From positions 248,001 through 312,000 of the forward strand of contig NZ_JAGJBZ010000001.1 in the NCBI RefSeq assembly GCF_020010925.1: a stretch of 64,000 nt of DNA, read 5' to 3'. Position numbers and translations under genes: made by a program. The stretch is from Streptomyces griseiscabiei. Lineage in GTDB: Bacteria > Actinomycetota > Actinomycetes > Streptomycetales > Streptomycetaceae. This document shows, piece after piece, positions 26,560 to 34,373 of the stretch (its first letter is position 1; each line of letters opens with the position of its first letter). The notes under the pieces are model-generated. The model did not search any database, had not been told where the DNA came from, and saw only the letters and a list, made by a program, of their open reading frames with translations.

Positions 26560-27441
26560 TCAAGCGCCGTCGAACGCCTGCCGCGTGTGCGTGAGCAGTT
26601 CGCGTACCGCCGGATTGTGCGCGCGCTTCCAGATCAGGGCGAGCAGTGCCGGTGTGTCGACGTCGTCGATGGTACGGGCGGTGAGCCGGTCACGGTAGTT
26701 CGCGGCCATCGAGTCGCTGAGGAGGGCGACGCCGAGCCCGCGGGCGGCGAGGTCGGCCATGGCGTCGGCGGCGCTGGCCTGCAGCGCGATCGAGGGGCGG
26801 AGGCCCTGTGCGGCGCAGGCTTGGTCGAAGACCGCGCGCAGACCAGTACCGGGAGGCATGCACACGATCGGGTGGGCCATCAGGTCGCGCAGGGTGACCC
26901 GTCGCTGATTCGCCAAGGGGTGCCCGGCCGGGACCGCCGCGACGAGCCGATCGTTGATGAGGGTCAGCGCGCCCAGCCCGTCGGGGGTGGCGGCCGCGGC
27001 ACCGATGAGCGCCAAGTCGACGGTGCCGGTGCGTACTTGGTCGGTGAGCCGGTCGGAGCTGTCTTCGAGGAGCGAGATCTCCACACCGGGATGCGCCTGG
27101 TGGAACGCGGCGAGGGCGTCGAACAGCGGAGTGAGGGTGCAGCCGATGACCATCCCGACGGTGAGCCGCCCCCGGATCAGACCGGCCACCTCGCCCACCG
27201 CCCGGCCGACGGCCCCGGCCGCGGCGAGTGCGGTGCGGGCGTGTTCGAGCGCTGCCTTCCCCGCGGCGGTGAGGGTGACGGTGCGGGCCGACCGGTCGAA
27301 CAGCTCGGCGCCGAGTTCCCGTTCGAGCCGGCGGATCTGGGCACTGACGCCGGACTGGCTGATGTGCACACGCTCGGCCGCCCGCGTGAAGTTCCGCTCC
27401 TCGGCGACGGCGACGAGGTACTCCAGCTGCCTCAACTCCAT
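26560..27441 (-). CDS. LysR-family transcriptional regulator, 293 aa
   Basis: The N-terminus MELRQLEYLVAVAEERNFTRAAE with VHISQSGVSAQIRRLERELG is a canonical LysR helix-turn-helix, followed by the effector-binding domain (GRLTVGMVIGCTLTPLFDALAAF). The start at 27441 is the conserved LysR start. It is divergent from the SnoaL-like gene at 27542, and a T-N11-A palindrome lies between, so it most likely activates that gene and represses itself. Confidence 0.92.
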   Translation of the reverse strand: MELRQLEYLVAVAEERNFTRAAERVHISQSGVSAQIRRLERELGAELFDRSARTVTLTAAGKAALEHARTALAAAGAVGRAVGEVAGLIRGRLTVGMVIGCTLTPLFDALAAFHQAHPGVEISLLEDSSDRLTDQVRTGTVDLALIGAAAATPDGLGALTLINDRLVAAVPAGHPLANQRRVTLRDLMAHPIVCMPPGTGLRAVFDQACAAQGLRPSIALQASAADAMADLAARGLGVALLSDSMAANYRDRLTARTIDDVDTPALLALIWKRAHNPAVRELLTHTRQAFDGA

Positions 27442-27465
27442 AACCACAGATTCTAGTTCGCATCG

Positions 27466-27482
27466 AATCCAGCTGTTGGATT
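27466..27482. promoter_or_regulatory. LysR box between the LysR and SnoaL-like genes
   Basis: AATCC-AGCTGTT-GGATT is an inverted repeat containing T-N11-A (T27468, A27480), the classical LysR binding pattern, placed 25 bases upstream of the LysR start. Confidence 0.6.
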
Positions 27483-27541
27483 TCTGGACGGCGGGCGACC
27501 AGGCTGAGAGAGACACCGAAGCCTCACGTCAGGAGAAACCC

Positions 27542-27907
27542 ATGCCGGAGTACGAGAAGGCCATGCGGCCCGAAGACCTCACCCGTCTGTTCATCGAGCG
27601 GTCCAACGCAGGTGACGCGGCCGGGGTCGCCGCGCTCTACGAGGAGGGCGCGGTGCTGGCCTATCCGCCCGGCGAGGTGACGGTGGGACGGGACGCGATC
27701 CGCGCGCTGTGGGAGAAGGTGCTGGCGGGCGGGCCCCGTTTCGAGGCGGAGCCGCCGCTGCCGACGTTGGTCAGCGACGGCATCGCCCTCACCTCGACCC
27801 CGCCGAAGGACAAGGCCGGGGCACGGGCGCAGGTCGTCAGGCGTCAGTCCGACGGAAGTTGGCTGCGCCTGCTCGACCAGCCCGAGTTCGTCCCGCCGGC
27901 ACGCTGA
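27542..27907 (+). CDS. SnoaL/DUF4440-like protein, 121 aa
   Basis: The pattern LTRLFIERSNAGDAAGVAALYEEGAVLAYPPGEVTVGRDAIRALWEKVL is typical of the SnoaL-like (NTF2-fold) family. AGGAG lies close before the ATG. Members are polyketide cyclases, isomerases or of unknown activity. It is divergent from a LysR gene that probably controls it. Confidence 0.85.
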   Translation: MPEYEKAMRPEDLTRLFIERSNAGDAAGVAALYEEGAVLAYPPGEVTVGRDAIRALWEKVLAGGPRFEAEPPLPTLVSDGIALTSTPPKDKAGARAQVVRRQSDGSWLRLLDQPEFVPPAR

Positions 27908-27959
27908 TACCCCGGCGCCTCCCGCGTGCCTTGAGGATGAAGGCTGTTGAACGGCGGTC

Positions 27960-29636
27960 CTACTGGTGCGGGATGCGGCGGCCGAGGAACGCGGCCACAT
28001 GGTCAAGGGCCGGGGCGCCCTCGGGTGCGGGATGTGCCGGGGCGATGGACCCGCCGACCGTGCGGGGCAGGTCGCCGTAGATCTCCCGGACGACCGGCAG
28101 GGCGGCGCGCGCGATGTCGGGCTCCAGGTCTCGGTCGCGGCCGAGCGCGGTCGCGAGATCCCAGCCGTGCACGAGCAGTTCGACGAGGAGTTGCTCGACC
28201 ACGCGTCGGCCGGGGGCGGGGCCGAAGGAGCGGTCGAGCATGCCCGGCTGCCGGAAGGCGTCGCGAGCCCGGACGGCGGCCGTCTCGAAGGCGGCGAGGT
28301 GGTCGTCACCGAGATGGTCCTCGGTGTGGCCGCCGGTGGGAGGCGTGCCCTGGGCCAGGCCGCCCCAGATGATGTTCTCCCACACCAGGTGGTCGAGCAG
28401 ATCCCGTACGGTCCAGGCCTCGCAGGGAGTCGGCAGGCCGAACCGGTCCGGCGCGGTCGCCCGTACGAGCCCGCCCACGGTGTCCTGGACACGGGTGAAA
28501 GCGTCCAGGACGCCGCCCGGCCAGGGGTCGGTGTCATCCGCGTAGAGGGCTGCGAGCCGGGCGTCGCGCGCGCCGGGGGCGGGGTTGGCGCGCAGCGCGG
28601 TGGTCAGCCACTGTCCTTCGCCGGTGATCCCGGCGGGTGCGGGGCGACCGCCGAGGACGCACAGCAACTGCCAGAAGCGCTCGACGGCGGGCTCGGCCGC
28701 GGTGGTGAGCTGCTCGTGCAGGAGTCTGCGTGCCTCGGTTCCGTCGGCGGTCACGGTGGCGGGGGCGGTGTTCGCGCGGCTGGGCAGCCACGCGGCGACG
28801 ACGTCCGCGACGACCCCGTCGGCGGCCGGGGAGTCCGCCGCGGTGCCGGCCCGTAGCGCCGCGCGGACGCGTGCCGTCCAGGTGTCGGTCAGTGCGCGCA
28901 TCTCCTCGTCCACGGTGGCGTCCTGCTCACCCTGCCCCCGCCCCTGCCCCTGCCCCCGCCCCTGCCCTCCCGCCTTCCCCTGACGGGCGGCGTACTCCGC
29001 GAGGCGCCGCACGGCGGGACGCAGTTCCCCGTCGGCGACCAGCTCGCCCAGCTCCAGCCAGGCTTCGACCTGCTCGTCGGTGGGATCGTCGGGCAGGTCG
29101 GAGCCGGCCGCGAGGAGCCCTTCCCGGAAGTGGGGCACGTCCAGGTCGCCGAGCGTGTCGGTGAGGAACTCGTGGACCAGTGTGCGGCGTTCGTCGGGGG
29201 ACATCCGGGCGTGACGGGTCATCAGGGTGAGTCCCTCGTGGGTGGTGCGACGAGTGACCGTGCGCAGGACGGCCTGGTCGGTCCGCAGGCGGCGGATCCG
29301 GGCTTCCAGTGCCTCGACCTGGGCGACCGCCACCTCGGCGAGCCCGTCCTCGCGGTCCAGGGCGGCCCGGATGTCACCGAGGCCCAGCCCCAGGTCCCGC
29401 AGCGTGCGGGCCAGGTGCAGCCGGGCCACGCCGGTGGTGTCGTAGCGGCGGTAGCCGCCGGAGGTCCGGTCGACCGGTACCACGATGCCCGCGTCCGACC
29501 AGTGCCTGACCACTTTCACCGGCAGCCCGGTCTGCCGTGCCACCGCGCCGATGCTCCACGTGGGCCGCGACGCGTCGTCCCTGCCCATGTGCGCGTGCGC
29601 GTGCGTGGGCGTGGGCGGGTGTGTGTACATGTGCAT
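27960..29636 (-). CDS. MerR-family regulator fused to a TIGR03086/DinB-like domain, 558 aa
   Basis: Residues about 25-95 form a MerR helix-turn-helix (SIGAVARQTGLPVKVVRHWSDAGIVVPVDRTSGGYRRYD) and a coiled coil follows. Up to about residue 350 it resembles stand-alone Streptomyces MerR regulators. Then FDAFTRVQ-like helices, PTPCEAWTVRDLLDHLVWENIIWG and LVHGWDLATALGRD are the hallmarks of the mycothiol-dependent maleylpyruvate-isomerase-like (TIGR03086) family. A Gly/Gln/Arg-rich linker at about 225-240 is coded by a CCCCTG-type microsatellite. The start at 29636 gives a His-rich head (MHMYTHPPTPTHAHAH). The promoter at 29644-29674 contains a perfect MerR-style palindrome. Confidence 0.85.
   Translation of the reverse strand: MHMYTHPPTPTHAHAHMGRDDASRPTWSIGAVARQTGLPVKVVRHWSDAGIVVPVDRTSGGYRRYDTTGVARLHLARTLRDLGLGLGDIRAALDREDGLAEVAVAQVEALEARIRRLRTDQAVLRTVTRRTTHEGLTLMTRHARMSPDERRTLVHEFLTDTLGDLDVPHFREGLLAAGSDLPDDPTDEQVEAWLELGELVADGELRPAVRRLAEYAARQGKAGGQGRGQGQGRGQGEQDATVDEEMRALTDTWTARVRAALRAGTAADSPAADGVVADVVAAWLPSRANTAPATVTADGTEARRLLHEQLTTAAEPAVERFWQLLCVLGGRPAPAGITGEGQWLTTALRANPAPGARDARLAALYADDTDPWPGGVLDAFTRVQDTVGGLVRATAPDRFGLPTPCEAWTVRDLLDHLVWENIIWGGLAQGTPPTGGHTEDHLGDDHLAAFETAAVRARDAFRQPGMLDRSFGPAPGRRVVEQLLVELLVHGWDLATALGRDRDLEPDIARAALPVVREIYGDLPRTVGGSIAPAHPAPEGAPALDHVAAFLGRRIPHQ
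29586..29636. repeat. Alternating purine-pyrimidine tract at the merR start
   Basis: From CATGTGCGCGTGCGCGTGCG on, about 50 bases are GT/GC/CA alternation with a few interruptions. It encodes the His-rich N-terminus and is of a kind that can form Z-DNA. Confidence 0.75.
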
Positions 29637-29643
29637 GGGCTCC

Positions 29644-29674
29644 ACCTTCGACTCTCCCTCCGTGGGAGAGTCAA
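29644..29674 (-). promoter_or_regulatory. MerR-type promoter/operator of the merR fusion gene
   Basis: GACTCTCCC (29650-29658) and GGGAGAGTC (29664-29672) form a perfect nine-base-arm palindrome with a 5-base centre. On the minus strand it falls between TTGACT (29674-29669) and GAAGGT (29649-29644), a 19-base spacer as in MerR-activated promoters. Transcription would begin at or very near the ATG at 29636. Confidence 0.65.
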
Positions 29675-29691
29675 GCAGCCTCATACACCGC

Positions 29692-30249
29692 TCAGCTGCA
29701 GAGTTCCATGATGGTGTCGTCGAAGTCGGGGAACCCGCCGGCGGCCTGTTCGATCACGGTGGCTGCCGGTGCCCGGAAACTCGATGCGAATTTCTCCGCC
29801 ACGGCCGTCAACTCAGCTTTGGGTTGCGGGGTTCGGTCGGGCTCGTAGGCGGTGGCCGCTTCCCAGGGCCCGAGGCCGTCGGCCGACAGCCACAGGAAGG
29901 CGCCCAGGTTGCGGGCGACTACGCCGGGCTCGCCCTCGGAGCCGAGGAAGACGACCGGCTGTTCGTCCAGTGCGCGGGCGGGGCGGGCCAGCCAGAAGGC
30001 GGCGTATCCGCCGGTGCCGTCCCGGCCGAACACACGGAAGTCGTCACCGGTCAGCTCGTCGTTGCCGGTCCAGTCCCGAAACCACTCGGTGGCCTCGTCG
30101 GCGGAGAGAAAATCCGGGAAGGGCTCGAAGTCCACCCCGTCGCCGCCATCGCCGTCACTCTCGCCGTCGCTCTCCCTGTCGCTGTCGAATCCGAGCGCCA
30201 TCGCGGCGGCGAGTGCGGGAGGGAACCGGCGGTCGCCACTCAAGATCAT
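29692..30249 (-). CDS. SMI1/KNR4 (SUKH)-like protein, 185 aa
   Basis: An acidic protein with the SUKH-like pieces VFGRDGTGGYAAFWL, PVVFLGSEGEPGVVARNLGAFLWLSADGLGPWEA and a C-terminal helix. SUKH proteins are common immunity proteins against contact-dependent toxins. A repetitive Asp/Ser/Gly stretch (ESDGESDGDGGDGVD) lies near residue 30. No toxin gene adjoins it. The start has no strong ribosome site. Confidence 0.75.
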   Translation of the reverse strand: MILSGDRRFPPALAAAMALGFDSDRESDGESDGDGGDGVDFEPFPDFLSADEATEWFRDWTGNDELTGDDFRVFGRDGTGGYAAFWLARPARALDEQPVVFLGSEGEPGVVARNLGAFLWLSADGLGPWEAATAYEPDRTPQPKAELTAVAEKFASSFRAPAATVIEQAAGGFPDFDDTIMELCS

Positions 30250-30310
30250 GCGAACAGATCAGCGAACGATCCGACGACACCGACAGCCCGTCCCGTGCCC
30301 CCTTCTGCTG

Positions 30311-30331
30311 GTCCGGGAGACCACCCCGGAC
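30311..30331 (-). terminator. Short hairpin after the LysR gene
   Basis: GTCCGGG (30311-30317) pairs with CCCGGAC (30325-30331) around AGACCAC, 16 bases past the stop of the LysR gene at 30347. Confidence 0.4.
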
Positions 30332-30346
30332 GGCCTCGTCGCGTCG

Positions 30347-31300
30347 TCAGGTGCGCCGGACCGCGCCGAGTTGGGCGCGGTTCAGACCGGGGGCGGTGAA
30401 GCGCTGCGCGACCGTGCGCAGGACGCGGGCCATCGCCTGGGCCGGTGGGGTGGCGGGGCGGGCCGTGGCGCGAGCGAGGAGGATGCGGCGAGTGGGGGCG
30501 GGTACGTCGGAGGCGAACGGCAGGAGACGTACGTCGCTGCGGCGGCTGGTGAGCGCCAGGCGGGGGGCGAGGGCGACGCCGAGGCCGGCGGCGACCATGG
30601 CCTGTGCCTCCTGGTAGTCGTGCGAGGAGTAGGCGATACGCGGCTCGAAGCCCGCCTGGCGGCAGCTGCGGCGCAGCACGTCGGCGACGGGGTGGTTGTC
30701 GGCGCGGATGATCCACTCCTGGTCGGCGAGGTCGCCCAGGCGCACGGAGGGATGGGTCCGCAGGGGCGAGTCGGCGGGGACGACCAGCACCGTGGGGTCG
30801 TCCAGGAGGTGGGTGAGGGAGAGCGCCGGATCGTCGAGGCGATTCCACTCGTAGTCCCAGAGCAGGCCCTGTTCCACCTCGCCGGTGTGCAGCATTTCGC
30901 GCAGCTCCGCGAGGACCCCGGCGCGTACCTCGATGCGGATGCCCGCGTGGCTGCGCCGGAAGCGGGTGAGTGCGAGGGGCAGCAGGGACGCGCTGGCCGT
31001 GGGAAACGAACCGAGCCGGAGCGTGCCTTGGTCGAGGGCGGTGAAGGAGTCCAAGTCCGCCTGCGCGGCGCGTAGTTCACGGCGGATCACCCGGCCGCGT
31101 TCGGCCAGCGCGGCCCCGGCCGGTGTGGGGCGGATGCCGCGGGGCAGCCGCTCGACGAGGGGCTGCCCGGCCTCCTTTTCCAGCAGGGACATCTGCTGGG
31201 AGGCGGCGGAGGTCGTCATGCCCAGCGCCTCGGCCGCCGCGGTGAGTGATCCGCGTTCGGCGGCCTCGGTGAGCAGGAGCAGTCGGCGCACGTTCAGCAT
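30347..31300 (-). CDS. LysR-family transcriptional regulator, 317 aa
   Basis: MLNVRRLLLLTEAAERGSLTAAAEALGMTTSAASQQMSLLEKEAG is the LysR helix-turn-helix; the C-terminal effector domain is complete (QGTLRLGSFPTASASLLPLAL). A ribosome-like GAAGG precedes the ATG. It is divergent from prpF-matC, with a perfect LysR palindrome (31310-31324) just upstream of its start, so it probably senses the organic acid handled by those genes. Confidence 0.92.
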   Translation of the reverse strand: MLNVRRLLLLTEAAERGSLTAAAEALGMTTSAASQQMSLLEKEAGQPLVERLPRGIRPTPAGAALAERGRVIRRELRAAQADLDSFTALDQGTLRLGSFPTASASLLPLALTRFRRSHAGIRIEVRAGVLAELREMLHTGEVEQGLLWDYEWNRLDDPALSLTHLLDDPTVLVVPADSPLRTHPSVRLGDLADQEWIIRADNHPVADVLRRSCRQAGFEPRIAYSSHDYQEAQAMVAAGLGVALAPRLALTSRRSDVRLLPFASDVPAPTRRILLARATARPATPPAQAMARVLRTVAQRFTAPGLNRAQLGAVRRT

Positions 31301-31309
31301 GCCTTCGAC

Positions 31310-31324
31310 TTTAGCCGAGCTAAA
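31310..31324. promoter_or_regulatory. LysR box upstream of lysR/prpF
   Basis: TTTAGC-CGA-GCTAAA is a perfect inverted repeat containing T-N11-A. It lies nine bases before the LysR start in the divergent region. Confidence 0.65.
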
Positions 31325-31468
31325 CCCAGGTGAAGTGAACTGCGATTGTTCCGAAGTCAGGCCTCTGCCAAGGTCGCCGAAATCGCCGAGCGGTTCACCG
31401 GCCCGCGGTCCACCCGCGGCCACCGCTTCGGCCGTTCCCTCCCCCTTGATCGAGGAAGAGCTTCGGAC

Positions 31469-32590
31469 ATGCACACTCCCGCGACTCTGGTGCGTGGCGG
31501 CACCAGCAAGTGCTGGCTGTTCAACCAGGTCGATGTCCCCGCCGACCGTGGCGAACTGGAGAGGCTGCTGGTCTCCGCGTACGGCGCCGGCGATCCCGTG
31601 GAACTCGACGGGGTGGGCGGGGCAACCCCGACCACCTCGAAGGCGGCCGTGGTCAGCCCGTCGCCCGCCCCCGAGGTGGACGTGGACTACCTCTTCGCCC
31701 AGGTCGGCATCGGCACGGGCTCGGTCGAGTGGACCAGCAACTGCGGCAACTGCGCCACAGGGGTCGCTCTGTACACGGTCGCGAAAGGCCTGGTCGCGAT
31801 CACCGGCGACCGGACGCGCGTGGTGATGCGCAACATCAACACCGGCGCGGTTCTGGAAGGGCTGGTGGACACCACGGGTGGTGTGGTGCGCCACTTCGGT
31901 CGTCAGACCGTCCCCGGCACCCGTGCCGGTGGGGTCGCCGTCGGTCTCACGTTCCGCGATCCGGCCGGTGGCACCACCGGTTCGCTGCTCCCCACCGGGC
32001 GGGCCGCGCAGGACCTGCGGGTGGCCGCCGCCGAAACCGTACGGGTGAGCATGGTGGACGCCGGGGCGCCCGTCGTGCTCGTGGACGCCGTCGGGGCCGG
32101 TCGCACCGGCGCCGAGTCCCTGGAACGGATCAACGCGGACGTGCCCTGGCTGCGCACCGTGCGGCACACCGCCGCGCCGTTGATGGGGCTGGTCGAGCCG
32201 GCCGAGGAGCCGGGCGACGCGGTGCCCAAGGTGGGTCTGGTGGGCCCGCCGGTGCCGTACACCACCACCCTCGGCGAATCGGTCGGGGCGGCGGACTACG
32301 ACATCTCGGTGCGCATGCTCAGCATGAACACCCCGCACCCCGCGATCGGTCTGACCTCCGCCGTCGCCGTCGCCGCGGCCGGGCTCGTCGAGGGCTCGGT
32401 GGTGTGCCGGGCCGTGGGCGGTCCGACCGACGAGTGGCTGCGTCTCGGTACACCGGCCGGTGTCGTCGCGGTCCGCTGCACCGACGTACGGGACGGCCTG
32501 CCGCAGCGGGTCACCGTGCAGCGTGCGGCGCGACTGCTCGCCGACGCCCGTATCTACGTCCCCGGAACGGGCAGCCCGCGAGCGGCCTGA
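31469..32590 (+). CDS. prpF: PrpF-family isomerase/tautomerase, 373 aa
   Basis: The N-terminus (MHTPATLVRGGTSKCWLFN) and WTSNCGNCATGVALY with its active-site Cys are characteristic of PrpF proteins, which have a diaminopimelate-epimerase-like fold. The C-terminal motif MNTPHPAIGLTSAVAVAAAG also fits. Members isomerise trans-aconitate, methyl-aconitate or 4-oxalomesaconate. It is followed by a MatC-type carrier, so the pair probably takes up and isomerises a di- or tricarboxylate. The start at 31469 follows GAGGAAGAG; the upstream open frame overlaps the LysR box and is unlikely. Confidence 0.88.
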   Translation: MHTPATLVRGGTSKCWLFNQVDVPADRGELERLLVSAYGAGDPVELDGVGGATPTTSKAAVVSPSPAPEVDVDYLFAQVGIGTGSVEWTSNCGNCATGVALYTVAKGLVAITGDRTRVVMRNINTGAVLEGLVDTTGGVVRHFGRQTVPGTRAGGVAVGLTFRDPAGGTTGSLLPTGRAAQDLRVAAAETVRVSMVDAGAPVVLVDAVGAGRTGAESLERINADVPWLRTVRHTAAPLMGLVEPAEEPGDAVPKVGLVGPPVPYTTTLGESVGAADYDISVRMLSMNTPHPAIGLTSAVAVAAAGLVEGSVVCRAVGGPTDEWLRLGTPAGVVAVRCTDVRDGLPQRVTVQRAARLLADARIYVPGTGSPRAA

Positions 32591-32649
32591 ACCGGGACGG
32601 ACATCACCCCGGCCGGCCGGTCCGCCGACCGTTCGCGCCGGGATACCCT

Positions 32650-32666
32650 CGCGCCCTCGGGGCGCG
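32650..32666. other. Intercistronic hairpin between prpF and matC
   Basis: CGCGCCC-TCG-GGGCGCG is a perfect seven-pair stem with a three-base loop, 60 bases after prpF and 28 before matC. It may modulate transcription or mRNA stability between the two genes. Confidence 0.5.
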
Positions 32667-32693
32667 CCCCTCCCCCTCGCACCAAGGACAAAG

Positions 32694-33947
32694 ATGTCTG
32701 CTGAAGTGATCTCCATAGGCGCGCTGCTGGTGATGTTCGTGGTCGGCACGGTACTGCCGATCAATCTCGGCATCCTCGCCTTCGTCGCCACGTTCGCGGT
32801 CGGCACCGCCTCGCTCGGCCTCACCGAGGACGAACTCTTCGAGGGGTTCCCGGCGAAGCTCTTCGTCACCATCGTCGGGGTCACCTATCTGTTCTCCGTC
32901 GCCCGTCGCAACGGCACCATCGACTGGCTCGTCGCGGCCGGGGTGCGGCTGGTGCGCGGCAGAGTCGCGCTGATCCCCTGGGTGCTGTTCCTGGTGGCCG
33001 CGCTGCTGACGGCGTTCGGCACCTTCACTCCCGCCGCGGTCGCGATCCTCGCGCCGATCGGCATGAACTTCGCCTACCGCTACAAGCTCAACCCTCTGGT
33101 CATGGGCATGATGGTGATCAGCGGTGGACACGCGGGCGCGTTCTCCCCGCTCGCCGTCTCCGGCGCGCTGGTGCTCGGCCTGGTCGACGAGACCGCGCTG
33201 CGGGTATCCGCGGTGACGCTCTTCAGCGCCAGCTTCCTGATCAACCTGGTGCTCTCGGCGGTCACTTACGCGCTGTTCGCCAAGCGCCCCGCCCCGTTGG
33301 CCGAGGGTTCCGAGGAGGCGGCCGAGGACGAGGACCTCGCCGTGTCCGGCAGCCCCGACTGGCGTCAGTGGCTCACCCTCGCCTGCCTGGTGGGACTCGT
33401 GGTGGGCGCCCTGGGCTTCCAGTTGGAGATCGGCTTCCTGGCGCTCGCCGCCGGAGCGCTGCTGGCCCTGGTGGACATGAAGCGGCAGGAGAAAGCCGTG
33501 GACGGGGTCAGCTGGTCCACTCTGCTGCTGGTCGCGGGGATGATGACGTACATCGCCATGCTGGAGAAGGCGGGCGTCATCGAGAGCATCTCCGAGCACG
33601 CGGCGGGCCTCGGCGCCCCGCTCGCCGTCGCCCTGCTGCTGTGCTTCACCGTGGCCATCACCTCGGCCTTCGCCTCCTCCACCGCGATCCTCACCGCGAT
33701 CATCCCCATCGCCGTACCGCTGCTGCTCTCCAGCCACCTCAGCGCCGCCGGGCTGATCGCCGCGCTCGCCGTCTCCACGACGATCGTGGACACCTCGCCC
33801 TTCTCCACCAACGGCGCGCTGGTCCTCAGCAACGCCCGCGGGGTGGACCCCCGCCGCTTCTACCGCCAGGTCATCGGCTACACCGGCGGCATCGTCGCCC
33901 TCGGGCCGATCGTCGCCTGGGGCGCGCTGGTCCTGCCCTGGTCATAG
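32694..33947 (+). CDS. matC: MatC-type dicarboxylate carrier (ion transporter superfamily), 417 aa
   Basis: The protein has 10-12 hydrophobic segments. The first 150 residues (SIGALLVMFVVGTVLPINLGILAFVATFAVG, LFEGFPAKLFVTIVGVTYLFSVA) match the MatC N-terminal domain of malonate/dicarboxylate carriers. The inner repeat motif FASSTAILTAIIP is typical of this superfamily. AAGGAC precedes the ATG at 32694. With prpF and LysR it forms an organic-acid use unit. It converges on the MFS gene. Confidence 0.88.
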   Translation: MSAEVISIGALLVMFVVGTVLPINLGILAFVATFAVGTASLGLTEDELFEGFPAKLFVTIVGVTYLFSVARRNGTIDWLVAAGVRLVRGRVALIPWVLFLVAALLTAFGTFTPAAVAILAPIGMNFAYRYKLNPLVMGMMVISGGHAGAFSPLAVSGALVLGLVDETALRVSAVTLFSASFLINLVLSAVTYALFAKRPAPLAEGSEEAAEDEDLAVSGSPDWRQWLTLACLVGLVVGALGFQLEIGFLALAAGALLALVDMKRQEKAVDGVSWSTLLLVAGMMTYIAMLEKAGVIESISEHAAGLGAPLAVALLLCFTVAITSAFASSTAILTAIIPIAVPLLLSSHLSAAGLIAALAVSTTIVDTSPFSTNGALVLSNARGVDPRRFYRQVIGYTGGIVALGPIVAWGALVLPWS

Positions 33948-34200
33948 CGATGCACAGCATGCCGCGGGCCAGGGCGGGGTCGGTGCCGGGCAGCGGGCGC
34001 GGATGCAGGTCGGCCCGTGCGGCGGTGCGGGTGGGGCGCGGGTCCACCACGAGTGGACCGGGAACTCCGGCCACCCGGACACCGCGAGCGGTGCCGGTCC
34101 GTCCCGGTCGGGCCGTAGCACCGTCCCGCACGACGAGCACGATGGCGCCCCCGGCGCCGGCGTGCCGGCCCTCCTCCGTCAGTAGGGCGGTCCGGAGGAC
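33948..34200 (-). pseudogene. Degraded fragment of a molybdopterin oxidoreductase-like gene
   Basis: In the minus frame, AIVLVVRDG, then PLVVDPRPTRTAARADLHPRP and LPGTDPALARGMLCIA resemble the stretch VVVDPRRTETA..ADLHLxPRPGTDxALxxGLLH of molybdopterin-dependent dehydrogenases. Only about 70 residues are recognisable and no cofactor or Fe-S part is left. It sits between two convergent genes. The match rests on motif memory only. Confidence 0.4.
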
Positions 34201-34315
34201 GAGGATCTGATCGACCGTGCCGTCGCAGGGAGGAAGCCGCTCCCGACGGAGCCTGGCGTGCTCCGCCTCGTCCGTGCCGCGCCGCGAATCCCGGCCCGTG
34301 TACGGAGCGCCGAGC

Positions 34316-34356
34316 CCGACGATGGCCCCCGCCCGGAGAGCGGGGGCCATCGTCGG
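34316..34356. terminator. Strong bidirectional terminator
   Basis: CCGACGATGGCCCCCGC (34316-34332) pairs perfectly over 17 bases with GCGGGGGCCATCGTCGG (34340-34356); the loop is CCGGAGA. It separates the convergent matC side from the MFS gene, ending 18 bases from the MFS stop codon. Confidence 0.88.
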
Positions 34357-34373
34357 TGCCTCGGGTGAGGGCG

